Shown here: in pieces, positions 28,114-36,806 of the stretch
Position numbering within the stretch: position 1 is the stretch's first letter
How the letters are laid out: each line of letters starts with the position of its first letter
Program-made: the position numbers and the translations under genes
Notes under the pieces: generated by a model
Databases searched by the model: none
Told to the model about the DNA's origin: nothing
Seen by the model: only the letters and a program-made list of their open reading frames with translations
NCBI GenBank assembly: GCA_900770265.1
Contig: CAAGJR010000229.1
Coordinates: forward strand, 1 to 36,986
Length of the DNA: 36,986 nt
Reading direction: 5' to 3'
Origin: an uncultured Acidaminococcus sp.
GTDB taxonomy: Bacteria; Bacillota; Negativicutes; Acidaminococcales; Acidaminococcaceae

Positions 28114-28799
28114 ACTACAAACGCATGGTACCAAACAGCATCAGTGGCCTCAGCCAGATCCTGGGACTGATCTCCATTTTCCTTTCCATGGAAAAGGACT
28201 TCAACTGGGCCGCGATTTTCATCATCCTGGCCATCCTGGCCGATTCCTGTGACGGGCGGGCAGCCCGGGCTCTGGGGGTCAGCGGTCCCTTTGGGGTGGA
28301 AATGGATTCCCTGTGCGATGTGTGTTCCTTCGGCATGGCTCCGGCGGTGCTGATCTACTGCTACAGCCTGCATCAGCTGGGCATCCCGGGTATGATCATC
28401 TCCGGGCTGTTTGCCTTCGGGGCGGCCATGCGGCTGGCCCGGTTCAACGTGAACGTTTCTGCCATCCACGGTTATTTCCAGGGGATGCCGGCACCGGCCG
28501 GCGCCTGCGTCATCGTGACGTTCGTACTGGGCGGCATGAAGATCAGTCCGGTGCTGACGGCGCTGCTCACCATTGCGGTGGCCATCCTCATGTACAGCGA
28601 TGTGAAGTACCCTGATTTCAAGGGGCACGGCAATCCTCTGTTCCGGGTCCCGGTGATCATCGCCTTTATCCTGGGTGCGCTGGTGCTGTACAGCGATGTG
28701 CATGCCTGGCCGTTCGTGATCATGTTCACCTATACCCTGTGCGGTGTGCTCAATGCCATTTACACGAAAGTGACGGGAAAACAGGCCGTCTTTAAGTAA
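28110..28799 (+). CDS. pssA: CDP-diacylglycerol-serine O-phosphatidyltransferase
   Basis: PssA joins CDP-diacylglycerol and serine to give phosphatidylserine, the substrate of Psd. The 229-aa integral membrane protein has the CDP-alcohol phosphotransferase motif D-x2-DG-x2-AR-x8-G-x3-D-x3-D, seen as DSCDGRAAR and then GVEMDSLCD. About six to eight hydrophobic helices follow. The overlapping ATGA with psd shows a coupled two-gene operon making phosphatidylethanolamine, consistent with a Gram-negative-type envelope. Confidence 0.94.
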   Translation: MNYKRMVPNSISGLSQILGLISIFLSMEKDFNWAAIFIILAILADSCDGRAARALGVSGPFGVEMDSLCDVCSFGMAPAVLIYCYSLHQLGIPGMIISGLFAFGAAMRLARFNVNVSAIHGYFQGMPAPAGACVIVTFVLGGMKISPVLTALLTIAVAILMYSDVKYPDFKGHGNPLFRVPVIIAFILGALVLYSDVHAWPFVIMFTYTLCGVLNAIYTKVTGKQAVFK

Positions 28800-28819
28800 G
28801 AGGAGGAAATCGTTTCTTT

Positions 28820-30106
28820 ATGAGCACGTATTTTGATATCATCATGGTTCCCCTCCAAGTGCTGATCGTCTTTTTCACCATTTACTATTTTGTGATTTCC
28901 CTGTTCGGCATCTTGCCGCGGAAAAAAGAAAAGAAGATCCTGACCCCCAAGACCACCTTCGCGGTGATCGTGGCGGCCCACAACGAAGAGCGGGTCATCG
29001 GCGATCTGGTGGAGAACCTGCATATGCTCCGCTATCCCGATGACATGTATGATATTTTTGTCATCGCCGACAACTGCAAGGACCACACGGCGGACGTGGC
29101 CCGGAAGGCCGGTGCCATTGTCTGCGAGCGGTTCAACCAGGAACAGGTGGGCAAGGGGTTCGCTCTGGAATGGATGTTCAAGCGGCTGTTTGCCATGGAC
29201 AAGCAATATGATGCCGTGGCCATCTTCGACGCCGACAACCTGGTGCATCCGGATTTCCTGAAGGAAATGAACAACCGGTTCTGCAAGGGCGAACGGCTGA
29301 TCCAGGGGTACCTGGATGTGAAGAACCCCAACGACAGCTGGGTCAGCGGCACGTTTGCCATCAACTTCTGGATCGTGAACCACGTATGGCATCTGGCCAA
29401 GTACACCATCGGGCTGTCCAGCGTGTTCGGGGGCACCGGCATGGTGATTGCCACGGACGTGCTGAAGAAGTACGGCTGGAAGGCCACCTGCCTGACGGAA
29501 GATATGGAATTTACCATGAAGTGCCTGCTGGAGGGCATCCCCACCACCTGGTGCCAGGATGCCATCATCTACGACGAGAAACCCACCACGTTCAAGGCTT
29601 CCTGGAACCAGCGGAAACGGTGGGCACAGGGACAGTTCGACGTGGCGGAACGCTATATGGGAAAGCTTCTGAAGACGGGCCTGAAGAAACGGGACATTGT
29701 GATCCTGGACGGGGTCATCGACGTGTTCCAGCCCTACTTCATGCTGATTTCCACATTCTTCGTGATCTGCAGCACCATCTACAACTTCGTTCCATTCTAT
29801 ACCAACGTATTGTACGCATTGCTGCCCTACCACTGCTGGCAGGTCATCGGGGTGGCCCAGTATCTGATTCCGGCCATCATCCTGTTCAAGATCAACGCCG
29901 CGCCCAAGAGCTGGTTCTATACCCTGTTCTATCCACTGTTATTGTACAGCTGGGTGCCCATTACGTTTTTGGGGTATTTGCACCGGCATGAACATGTGTG
30001 GAGCCATACCATCCATACCCGCAGCATCAGCTTCAACGATGTGCTGGTCCCCGAAAGCGCTGAAACCGGGCCCAAGCAGATTGTGCTGCCCAAGGAAAAA
30101 AGATAG
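28820..30106 (+). CDS. Membrane-bound family 2 glycosyltransferase
   Basis: The 428-aa product has an N-terminal membrane helix (about 7-30), a cytoplasmic GT-A domain (about 45-300) and three or four C-terminal helices. The processive GT2 signature is complete: VAAHNEERVIGDL, DNCKDHT, the DAD motif in IFDADNLVHPDFL, TED in CLTEDMEF and QRKRW. This layout is shared with cellulose, hyaluronan and poly-GlcNAc synthases, but the sugar and acceptor cannot be named here. It follows pssA by 20 bp with an AGAGGAGG-type site and probably belongs to the same transcript. A strong terminator ends the run. Confidence 0.9.
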   Translation: MSTYFDIIMVPLQVLIVFFTIYYFVISLFGILPRKKEKKILTPKTTFAVIVAAHNEERVIGDLVENLHMLRYPDDMYDIFVIADNCKDHTADVARKAGAIVCERFNQEQVGKGFALEWMFKRLFAMDKQYDAVAIFDADNLVHPDFLKEMNNRFCKGERLIQGYLDVKNPNDSWVSGTFAINFWIVNHVWHLAKYTIGLSSVFGGTGMVIATDVLKKYGWKATCLTEDMEFTMKCLLEGIPTTWCQDAIIYDEKPTTFKASWNQRKRWAQGQFDVAERYMGKLLKTGLKKRDIVILDGVIDVFQPYFMLISTFFVICSTIYNFVPFYTNVLYALLPYHCWQVIGVAQYLIPAIILFKINAAPKSWFYTLFYPLLLYSWVPITFLGYLHRHEHVWSHTIHTRSISFNDVLVPESAETGPKQIVLPKEKR

Positions 30107-30120
30107 GAAAACGGATTCTG

Positions 30121-30156
30121 AAAAGACGTGAGCGATTGTTGCTCACGTCTTTTTTG
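30121..30156 (+). terminator. Intrinsic terminator after the envelope operon
   Basis: A 13-bp perfect stem, AAAAGACGTGAGC (30121-30133) with its complement (30141-30153), has a 7-nt loop and a T run. Confidence 0.92.
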
Positions 30157-30173
30157 GTGCCCGATCTGGTCCG

Positions 30174-30201
30174 TTGACAAAGCTCCTTTTTTCCTTAATG
30201 A
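30174..30201 (+). promoter_or_regulatory. Possible promoter of the two-component operon
   Basis: TTGACA at 30174-30179 is a perfect -35; the -10 candidate at 30196-30201 (TAATGA) is poor. No copy of the CTGTACT palindrome lies here, so the operon does not appear to use the same operator as the downstream genes. Confidence 0.3.
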
Positions 30202-30246
30202 ATCAAAGTGGTTGTTTTCAGTCGTCTTGACAGGAAGGAGGGGACC

Positions 30247-31836
30247 ATGGGGGAGATTTTACTGGCTCTGAGGGATTTTCTGGGGCTGCTGCAGGCACCC
30301 CGGTTTGGCATCCCGCTGCCTTTTCTGTACCTGGCGGCCATGTGCGGGGTGATCCTCTGGGGAGGCTCTCTCCGGGCACGGATCTTCCAGCTGGGGGCCC
30401 GGGAGGCGGTGGGCTGGGGCGTCTGGGTCTGGGAAATCTGGCTGGGCATCCGTCTGCTGCGTCTCATGGTGCGACCCCTGTGGCAGCCTGTGAGCCACCT
30501 GCTGTGGTATGGATATTATCCCTGTATGGGGATGCTGATTTTCCTGGCGGTCTGGATCAGCTATGCCAGCAACCGGACCCCGGAAGACAGGGCTCTTCCC
30601 CGCTGGCTCCAGGGCCTGCTGCTTGTTGACCTTCTTTTAGCCGGGCTGGCCCTGACCAATGACTGGCATCAGCTGGTGTTCCAGATCCAGCCCAGTACCA
30701 ATCCCCACCAGGATATCTATACCTATGGCTTTGTGTATTACCTGATCCTGTTCAGTTATCTGGCCCAGCTGCTTCTGGCCAATGGATGGCTGTGCTGGAG
30801 GGCTTTCCGGGAGAAAATCAGTCTGGAGAGGCTGTGGCAGCCCTTGACGGTCATCCTGCTGTACGGAGGCTACATTGCTGGTTATATCCTGCGGATCCCC
30901 TGGCTTTTCCGGAGTGAACTGGTCCTGTGGTCAACGTTCTTTGGATTCCTTTGGATGGAAGCCCTGCTTCGCTCTCGGCTGCTGCCGGGGAACAGCCAGT
31001 ATCGGGAATGCTTCCTCCATTCCCGGCTGGGACTGACCATCCTGGATCGCCAGGGCCGGACGGTGTACCAGTGCCAGCAGATGCCCATCCATCCAGCGGG
31101 GGACTGGCAGCGGAGGACCATGCCCATTTTCGGGGGCCAGGTGGTGTGGTACCAGAATATGGGAGAACTGCGCCAAAAAAAGAAAAAACTGGAACTGACG
31201 GCCCTGACTCTCCAGCGAGCCTACCGGCTGCGGCGGAACTGGGAAAAGATCCGGAGAGAGCGGATCCATCAGCAGACCAAGCAGCGGATCTATGAGGAAG
31301 TGGAAGGCATCCTCCAGAGCAAAGGGCCCCTTTTCCTGCAGTATGCCCGGGCCCTGGAGCAGGCCCAACCAGGAGAGGGCACCCGGCAGATCGTGGCACG
31401 GCTCAATGTGCTGGCTTGTTATTTGAAGAAAGAATGTGTCCTGCTGCTCCGGGGACGGGAAGATAACAGCCTGCCGGTCCGGGAACTGCAGCTGGCGGTC
31501 CGGGAACTCTGTCATTACCTGGAACGGACCGGACTGAAGACGCTGGTGGACGATCGTCTGGAGGGGCATCTGCCGGTGACAACGGCCCTGGCTTTCTTCC
31601 AGCTGCTGGAGGAGGCTTCGGAAGAGGCGGTGCGCCAGGGGGAAAGCTCCCAGATCTGCTGCTTCAAAGAAAGTGAGAAGGGATGGGAGCTGTCCCTGCT
31701 CTGGGATCCCCGGCCCTGGGTCCGGGAATTCGTGGCGCAGCATCAATCTCGTTATGGCAGGGGCCTGTTCTGCCGGGAACTGGAATACGGGAGCAGTCTG
31801 GTTCTTCAGCACCAGAAGGGGGACGGATCATGGTAG
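30247..31836 (+). CDS. Seven-TM sensor protein related to histidine kinases, with degenerate ATPase domain
   Basis: The 529-aa product has seven hydrophobic helices in its first 250 residues (including the YGYYPCMG and NDWHQLVF segments), the layout of kinases with an N-terminal 7TM region. A PAS-like part (about 260-300) and a basic coiled coil follow. The phosphorylation-helix region keeps a histidine, ERIHQQTKQRI (His341), at the place where the next protein has RIHDLMGMRI, but the adjacent Asp is gone. The catalytic domain has FFQLLEEASEEAVRQG where a kinase has the Asn-containing N box, and no DxGxG. It is therefore probably a pseudokinase or signal-input partner. AAGGAGGGG precedes ATG 30247. 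Its end overlaps the next gene by seven bases. Confidence 0.75.
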   Translation: MGEILLALRDFLGLLQAPRFGIPLPFLYLAAMCGVILWGGSLRARIFQLGAREAVGWGVWVWEIWLGIRLLRLMVRPLWQPVSHLLWYGYYPCMGMLIFLAVWISYASNRTPEDRALPRWLQGLLLVDLLLAGLALTNDWHQLVFQIQPSTNPHQDIYTYGFVYYLILFSYLAQLLLANGWLCWRAFREKISLERLWQPLTVILLYGGYIAGYILRIPWLFRSELVLWSTFFGFLWMEALLRSRLLPGNSQYRECFLHSRLGLTILDRQGRTVYQCQQMPIHPAGDWQRRTMPIFGGQVVWYQNMGELRQKKKKLELTALTLQRAYRLRRNWEKIRRERIHQQTKQRIYEEVEGILQSKGPLFLQYARALEQAQPGEGTRQIVARLNVLACYLKKECVLLLRGREDNSLPVRELQLAVRELCHYLERTGLKTLVDDRLEGHLPVTTALAFFQLLEEASEEAVRQGESSQICCFKESEKGWELSLLWDPRPWVREFVAQHQSRYGRGLFCRELEYGSSLVLQHQKGDGSW

Positions 31837-33242
31837 ATTTTGTGAAACTGGGACCCCTGTTCCACCGGGTACTGGTGCTGCTGGGCTTTGTGGGGCTGAT
31901 GAGCCAGAGCCTCCTGATCTATTTCCTCCAGCCCCTTCCCCGGTTCCGGTTTCGCCGCCGGAAAGCGCTGGAAGGGGTGATCCTGGTCCTCCTGATCCTC
32001 CTGGAAAGTGATTTGATCATGGATATCAATTTGGACCAGCTGGAGCCCTACGGAGCTTTTTTTCGGCTGATCCTTGGCAGCAGTCTCCTGGTCCTGGCCC
32101 TGAGGCAGCAAAAAGAGAAAATCGGCTGCCGGTCCCTGTGTCTGGCTGGAATAGGGGCCCTGCCTTTCTGGGACAGAGGGTATCCCTGGAATCTGGGAAT
32201 GGCTCTGGGTGTACTTTTGGTGCGGTCCCTGGATCTCCTGCCGGAAACCATCCAGGAAAAACGGATGCAGATCACGGAGTATTCCATCCAGGAAGCCATT
32301 GATTCCCTGGAGGAGGGGGTCCTGATCTCGCTGGCTGGCGGCGAACCGGTGCTGATGAACCGGGCCCTGTTCCGGTATACGGAAAGTGTGCTGGGGGTGG
32401 GGATCCGGAACGGCAATGTGCTGTGGCACCTGCTCCAGGAGGTCCGCCGGCCCGGGCTGCTTCGGGAAAACCAGGGCAGAGGGCTGCTTTTCCGGCTGCC
32501 GGACGGCCGCTGGCTGCTGTTCCAGCGGGTCATGATCGATTTCCAGGGGCAGTCCCACTGGCAGCTGACTGCCAGTGATGTCACGGAACTCCAGCGGCTG
32601 AACCAGTCCCTGGACCAGCAGAACCGGCAGCTGCAGCAGAAAAATGCCGAGCTGAAGGAACTGCTCCAGCATGTCCAGGAAATCCAGAGCCGGGAAACCC
32701 TCCGGGAAATCCGGATCCGGATCCATGATCTGATGGGGATGCGGATCAGCCTGCTCCAGCAGGTATTGAACAACCGGGATTTTGCGGATTACCAGCGGAT
32801 CATGCCCCTTTTGGTCAGCATGCTTTCTGATGTACGGCAGGAAATCCGGGTGAAACCCCAGGTGCGGCTGGCTGAACTGGTTTCTGTGTACCGGAAGCTG
32901 GGGGTGCTGGTCACCGTGCGGGGAAATCTGCCGGAGGAGGAATGGAAAGGGGAACTGTATGTGCAGATCATCCGGGAAGCCCTGACCAATGCGGTCTGCC
33001 ATGGGCGGGCCAGCCAGGTGGCTCTGGTCCTGGACGAAGAAAACCTTCTGATCCAGGACAATGGACTGGGCTGCACCGGACCCGTCCAGGCAGGAGGCGG
33101 GCTGACCGGGATCCGGGAAAAAGTGGAAAGCCGGGGCGGGAAACTGGAGGTTTCCGGGACCCCTCATTTTATACTGAAAATCCGTTTTGGGACGGAAGAG
33201 AAGGAAGGGACGAAGGATGATTCGAATTTTGCTGGTGGATGA
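31830..33242 (+). CDS. Membrane sensor histidine kinase (NarL/DegS class)
   Basis: The 470-aa product has about four to five hydrophobic helices (residues 8-135), a PAS-like domain beginning SIQEAIDSLEEGVL (about 150-250), and a coiled coil rich in Gln and Leu (255-290). A HisKA_3-type H box, RIHDLMGMRISLLQQ, carries His299. The HATPase domain has the N box REALTNAVCHG (Asn387), the G1 box IQDNGLGC and the G2 box GGGLTGIREKVESRGGKLEV. All motifs needed for ATP binding and autophosphorylation are present, unlike in the preceding gene. Longer in-frame starts fall in that gene; ATG 31830 follows GAAGGGGGA. It overlaps the response regulator gene by 26 bp. Confidence 0.92.
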   Translation: MVDFVKLGPLFHRVLVLLGFVGLMSQSLLIYFLQPLPRFRFRRRKALEGVILVLLILLESDLIMDINLDQLEPYGAFFRLILGSSLLVLALRQQKEKIGCRSLCLAGIGALPFWDRGYPWNLGMALGVLLVRSLDLLPETIQEKRMQITEYSIQEAIDSLEEGVLISLAGGEPVLMNRALFRYTESVLGVGIRNGNVLWHLLQEVRRPGLLRENQGRGLLFRLPDGRWLLFQRVMIDFQGQSHWQLTASDVTELQRLNQSLDQQNRQLQQKNAELKELLQHVQEIQSRETLREIRIRIHDLMGMRISLLQQVLNNRDFADYQRIMPLLVSMLSDVRQEIRVKPQVRLAELVSVYRKLGVLVTVRGNLPEEEWKGELYVQIIREALTNAVCHGRASQVALVLDEENLLIQDNGLGCTGPVQAGGGLTGIREKVESRGGKLEVSGTPHFILKIRFGTEEKEGTKDDSNFAGG

Positions 33243-33834
33243 CCAGAAAATCCTGCTGGATGGGCTGGCCAGGCTGCTGGAACCGTATGAAGACCTGGAG
33301 GTGGTGGGGCAGCTGCCCTTTTCGGAAATGGTGGAAACAGCCTGCGGCCGGCTGAAGCCCCATGTGGTACTGATGGATATCTGCATGGAAGGGAAGACCA
33401 GCGGGATCGAATGTACCCGGAAGATCAAAAAGCATTTTCCCCAGATCAAAGTCATCATCATGACCGGTTTCCAGGATGTGCATTTTGTGGAACTGGCCCA
33501 GGAGGCGGGGGCGGACAGTTTCATCTACAAAGAAAGTGCTGCAGACCAGTTCGTGGACTGCATCCACCGTACCATGGAGGGGGAGCATCTGTTCCCGGAT
33601 GTACAGGAACGGACCACCTTTGGATTTTACAACGCCACCCTGACCCAGCGGGAAATCCAGATCCTGCACCTGGTCTGCCAGAACCTGAGCTATCAGGAAA
33701 TCGCCGACCGGCTGCAGCTGACCCGCCGGACCGTCAGCTTCCACATCAGCAACATGCTCAGCAAAACCGGCCACAAAAGCCTGGTGGGACTGGCTGTGGA
33801 AGCGGCAGAGAAGGGGTATGCAGGGAGGGAATAA
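33217..33834 (+). CDS. LuxR-type (NarL/FixJ) response regulator
   Basis: The 205-aa product has a receiver domain with the acidic pair Asp8-Asp9, phospho-acceptor Asp54 in VVLMDICM, Thr in IIMTGF and Lys in FIYKES. The C-terminal LuxR helix-turn-helix runs from LTQREIQILHLVCQ to LTRRTVSFHISNMLSKTG. It should bind palindromic DNA as a dimer and activate transcription when phosphorylated by the overlapping kinase. The two CTGTACT palindromes downstream are natural candidates for its sites. ATG 33217 follows GAAGGAAGGG; longer in-frame starts fall inside the kinase gene. Confidence 0.94.
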   Translation: MIRILLVDDQKILLDGLARLLEPYEDLEVVGQLPFSEMVETACGRLKPHVVLMDICMEGKTSGIECTRKIKKHFPQIKVIIMTGFQDVHFVELAQEAGADSFIYKESAADQFVDCIHRTMEGEHLFPDVQERTTFGFYNATLTQREIQILHLVCQNLSYQEIADRLQLTRRTVSFHISNMLSKTGHKSLVGLAVEAAEKGYAGRE

Positions 33835-33839
33835 AAGGG

Positions 33840-33880
33840 GCTGTGAAGAAATGGACTTTTCATTTCTTCACAGCTTTTTT
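33840..33880 (+). terminator. Intrinsic terminator after the two-component operon
   Basis: A 14-bp stem (33840-33853 with 33861-33874, containing CTGTGAAGAAATG) has a 7-nt loop and six T residues. The operator of the next operon begins 8 bp later. Confidence 0.93.
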
Positions 33881-33887
33881 ACCCAAC

Positions 33888-33931
33888 CTGTACTGTAGTA
33901 CAGTGTGGAAATCTCCTGCTTCCGGTATACT
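33888..33931 (+). promoter_or_regulatory. Palindromic operator and -10 of the nucleoside hydrolase operon
   Basis: CTGTACTGTAGTACAG (33888-33903) is a perfect dyad of 7-bp arms. The -10 is TATACT at 33926-33931, and the -35 position has no recognisable hexamer (GTGTGG). The dyad centre lies 30.5 bp before the -10, near -42 from the predicted start, the place for a class II activator. The predicted leader is short (about 14 nt), so the start site should be treated with caution. Confidence 0.75.
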
Positions 33932-33951
33932 GGAGACAGGAGGTGGAAACA

Positions 33952-35052
33952 ATGGAAATACGGAATGATTTCAGAAAATTCTTTACGATCGTTGGAATCC
34001 TGGCCCTGGCAGTCTTTGCCCCTTTGGGGCGCGGGCAGGCCGCAGAGAAGGAAAAGGTGATCCTGGATACGGATATGGTGGAGTTGCTGGATGACGGGGT
34101 GGCCATGATGATGCTGGCCCAGGCCCCCAACATCCAGCTGGAAGGGGTCACCATCGTCTTTGGGAACACCTGGGTGGAAACCGGCACCGCAGCAGCCATC
34201 CGCCAGCTGGAAGGGATGGGCCGGAAGGACATCCCTGTGTTCATGGGGGTGAATGAACCCACCCGGAAGGACCGGTTTGCCCATATGGCGGAAGAGAAAC
34301 GGCTGTACGGACAGAACTTCGACAGCCATAAAGGAGCCGCTGGCTATCCTCGTCCTGCTTCCTGGCAGCAGGTATATCGGGAACGGTACCACCGGGAACC
34401 GGAACTGCAGCCCCGGAAGGAGGCGGCAGCCGATTTCATTGTCCGGACCATACGGAAGAATCCCGGTAAGGTGACCCTGGTGGCCATTGGCAGCGGAGCC
34501 AACCTGGCGGCGGCTCTGGATCGGGATCCAGCCATTGCCGGGCTGGTGAAACGGGTGGTGTACATGGCCGGAGCCTTCATGGTGGAAGGCAATGTGATGC
34601 CCCACGGAGAATTCAATGTATGGATCGATCCGGAATCGGCCCGGAAAGTGTACCGGGCACCCTGGACGGAACAGGTGTTCCTGCCGCTGGATGTGTGCAA
34701 CACGGCCAAACTGAGCCGGCAGGAATATCAGGTGCTTACGGGGAAAATCTCCCAGCCCTGGGCCCGTGCCATGTGGAAGGATTATTGGGCAGGGCCTCTG
34801 TTCCAGCAGGATCCGGGTTTTTCCAGCTATATCTGGGATGTGCTGGCTGCTGCCGTGGTCATCGATCCCCAGGTGATCACCCGGGAAGAAACCCTGCCGG
34901 TGGATGTGAATGACCAGTACGGACCGGGCTATGGAGATACCCTGGCCTACCGGGGCTTCGGACCGGAAGGCACCCAGAAGGCCCGGATCGTCTTTGCCGT
35001 GGACCAGGATCGGCTGTGGCCCATGGTGGAAAAAGTCTTTGACCGGCTGTAA
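33952..35052 (+). CDS. Secreted nucleoside hydrolase (IUNH family)
   Basis: The enzyme splits nucleosides into base and ribose. The 366-aa product has an N-terminal signal segment (about residues 8-31, ending RGQAA), so it should act in the periplasm. The calcium-binding aspartate cluster reads ILDTDMVELLDDGVAMMML, a form with two extra residues compared with the common DTDxGxDDAxA. Other family elements are TIVFGNTWVETG, VAIGSGANLAAAL and VYMAGAFMVEGN with GEFNVWIDPE. ATG 33952 follows AGGAGG by 8 bp; GTG 33943 overlaps that site. A secreted 5'-nucleotidase follows after 20 bp. Confidence 0.9.
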   Translation: MEIRNDFRKFFTIVGILALAVFAPLGRGQAAEKEKVILDTDMVELLDDGVAMMMLAQAPNIQLEGVTIVFGNTWVETGTAAAIRQLEGMGRKDIPVFMGVNEPTRKDRFAHMAEEKRLYGQNFDSHKGAAGYPRPASWQQVYRERYHREPELQPRKEAAADFIVRTIRKNPGKVTLVAIGSGANLAAALDRDPAIAGLVKRVVYMAGAFMVEGNVMPHGEFNVWIDPESARKVYRAPWTEQVFLPLDVCNTAKLSRQEYQVLTGKISQPWARAMWKDYWAGPLFQQDPGFSSYIWDVLAAAVVIDPQVITREETLPVDVNDQYGPGYGDTLAYRGFGPEGTQKARIVFAVDQDRLWPMVEKVFDRL

Positions 35053-35072
35053 CAAGAAGAGAGGAAAAAACC

Positions 35073-36671
35073 ATGAGCAACCGAAAGAAAATCCTAAGAG
35101 CTGGGGCTTCTGCAGCTCTCCTGGCCCTTTTGCTGCCTTTCCAGGCCTGGGCCCAGGTGGTACTTCTCCATACCAACGACATCCACTGCGGGGTGGACAG
35201 GAACCTGACCCTGGCCCGGGTAGCGGCTTACAAAAAGCAGCAGAAGGCTCTGGAACCCCAGACCCTGCTCCTGGACGCCGGGGATGCCATCCAGGGGGAA
35301 CCTCTGGGAAAACTCACCGACGGACGGGCCATGGTCCGGATCCTGAATGGGGCGGGCTATGATTTCGCCATCCCCGGCAACCATGAATTCGATTACGGCA
35401 TGGACAATTTCCTGTCCCTGGCCAAAAAACTGAAGTGCGGGTACACCAGCTGCAACTTCGTTCGGCTGGATACCGGGAAACCCGTACTGACGCCCTACCG
35501 GATCTTTCCCTTTAAAGAACGGAAGGTGGCGCTCATCGGGGTCACCACCCCGGGCACTCTGGTTTCTTCCACGCCCCGGTTCTTCCAGGACGGAAAGGGC
35601 CATTTCATCTATGGATTCTGTGAGGACAAAGCAGGGGTGAAGCTTTACAGACAGGTCCAGGATACGGTGGAGGAAGCCCGGGAACAAGGGGCGGATACGG
35701 TGATCCTGGTGACCCATCTGGGCAGCGACGGATCCATCCCCGTGTGGAGCAGCCGGGCGCTCCTGGCCCATGTAACGGGAGTGGATGGGCTCATCGACGG
35801 CCATTCCCACGAACAGTACGAAGTGTTTTACCCGGACCGGAAGGGCAAAATGATTCCGGTGGCCCAGACCGGTACCAAGCTCCAAAGCCTGGGACGGATG
35901 GTCATCGAAGATGACGGTACCATCCGGGGCGAACTGATCCGGGATCTGCCGGCACCGGATCCCCAGGTGGAGAAGCTGGTCCGGAAGGAAATGGCCAAAG
36001 TGGACAAGGCGCTTGCCCAGAAGGTGGGAGAATCTCCCGTGGAGCTGGTGGATTCCCTGGCGGGCCAGCGGGCCGTGCGCCAGAAAGAAACCAATCTGGG
36101 AGATTTTGCGGCGGATGCTTTCCGGACCTGTTTCAAGGCGGATGTGGCCCTGATCAACGGGGGTTCTTTCCGCTCCGGTCTGCCTCAGGGTGCCTGGACC
36201 CGGAAGACCCTTCTGACCCTGTTCCCCTTCGGGAACCAGGCAGTGCTCCGCAGCGTTTCCGGCCAGCAGCTGCTGGATGCCCTGGAACTGAGCGTATCCC
36301 ATGCACCGGAAGAAAATGGCGGGTTCCTTCAGGTATCCGGTCTGACCTTTGTCTATGATCCTGCCATCCCGTCTCCTGTGAAACTGGATGATCAGGGGAA
36401 TTTTGAACGGGTGGAAGGCAAACGGCGGGTCAGTCAGGTGATGATCGGCGGCAAACCCCTGGACACGGCAGAAGACTACCTGGTGGCCGGGACCAGCTAC
36501 ATCCTCAGTGACGGCGGCAATGGCTACTCCATGTTCCGGGATACCACCCTGGTGGCGGAACCGGGCCTGTCCGATGTGGACATCCTGGCCGATTACGTCC
36601 AGAAACAGGGCGTCAGCGAGGCTTATCGGAAGCCGGAAGGGCAGGGGAGAATCCGGATAGACAGGAAATAA
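35073..36671 (+). CDS. Secreted 5'-nucleotidase (UshA/metallophosphatase family)
   Basis: This enzyme hydrolyses nucleotides to nucleosides and phosphate outside the cytoplasm. The 532-aa product has a signal peptide (residues 1-27, ending AWA-Q). The N-terminal metallophosphatase domain has LLHTNDIHCG, LLLDAGDAIQG, IPGNHEFDYGMDN, LVTHLGSDG and IDGHSHEQY. The C-terminal nucleotide-binding domain has NLGDFAADAFR, LINGGSFRSGLP and TLFPFGNQA. Together with the hydrolase it forms a two-step route from nucleotides to free bases and ribose. It is in the same operon, 20 bp downstream; a terminator follows. Confidence 0.94.
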   Translation: MSNRKKILRAGASAALLALLLPFQAWAQVVLLHTNDIHCGVDRNLTLARVAAYKKQQKALEPQTLLLDAGDAIQGEPLGKLTDGRAMVRILNGAGYDFAIPGNHEFDYGMDNFLSLAKKLKCGYTSCNFVRLDTGKPVLTPYRIFPFKERKVALIGVTTPGTLVSSTPRFFQDGKGHFIYGFCEDKAGVKLYRQVQDTVEEAREQGADTVILVTHLGSDGSIPVWSSRALLAHVTGVDGLIDGHSHEQYEVFYPDRKGKMIPVAQTGTKLQSLGRMVIEDDGTIRGELIRDLPAPDPQVEKLVRKEMAKVDKALAQKVGESPVELVDSLAGQRAVRQKETNLGDFAADAFRTCFKADVALINGGSFRSGLPQGAWTRKTLLTLFPFGNQAVLRSVSGQQLLDALELSVSHAPEENGGFLQVSGLTFVYDPAIPSPVKLDDQGNFERVEGKRRVSQVMIGGKPLDTAEDYLVAGTSYILSDGGNGYSMFRDTTLVAEPGLSDVDILADYVQKQGVSEAYRKPEGQGRIRIDRK

Positions 36672-36732
36672 GGCACTGTGAAAAATCATCTATAGCGCCT
36701 TTATTTCGCTAGCGTCAGCTGGCTTCCACCGG

Positions 36733-36760
36733 CTAGTGACTAGAGACTAGTGACTAGTGA
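36733..36760. repeat. Heptamer repeat array (4 units)
   Basis: Four 7-bp units, three of them CTAGTGA (the complement of TCACTAG), run right up to the terminator stem. Confidence 0.7.
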
Positions 36761-36761
36761 C

Positions 36762-36798
36762 GGGGTGTGAAAAAGCATTTTTTCACACCCCCTTTTTT
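36762..36798 (+). terminator. Intrinsic terminator after the 5'-nucleotidase gene
   Basis: GGGGTGTGAAAAA (36762-36774) pairs with TTTTTCACACCCC around a 3-4-nt loop and is followed by six T residues. Confidence 0.9.
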
Positions 36799-36806
36799 AC
36801 CAAAAC

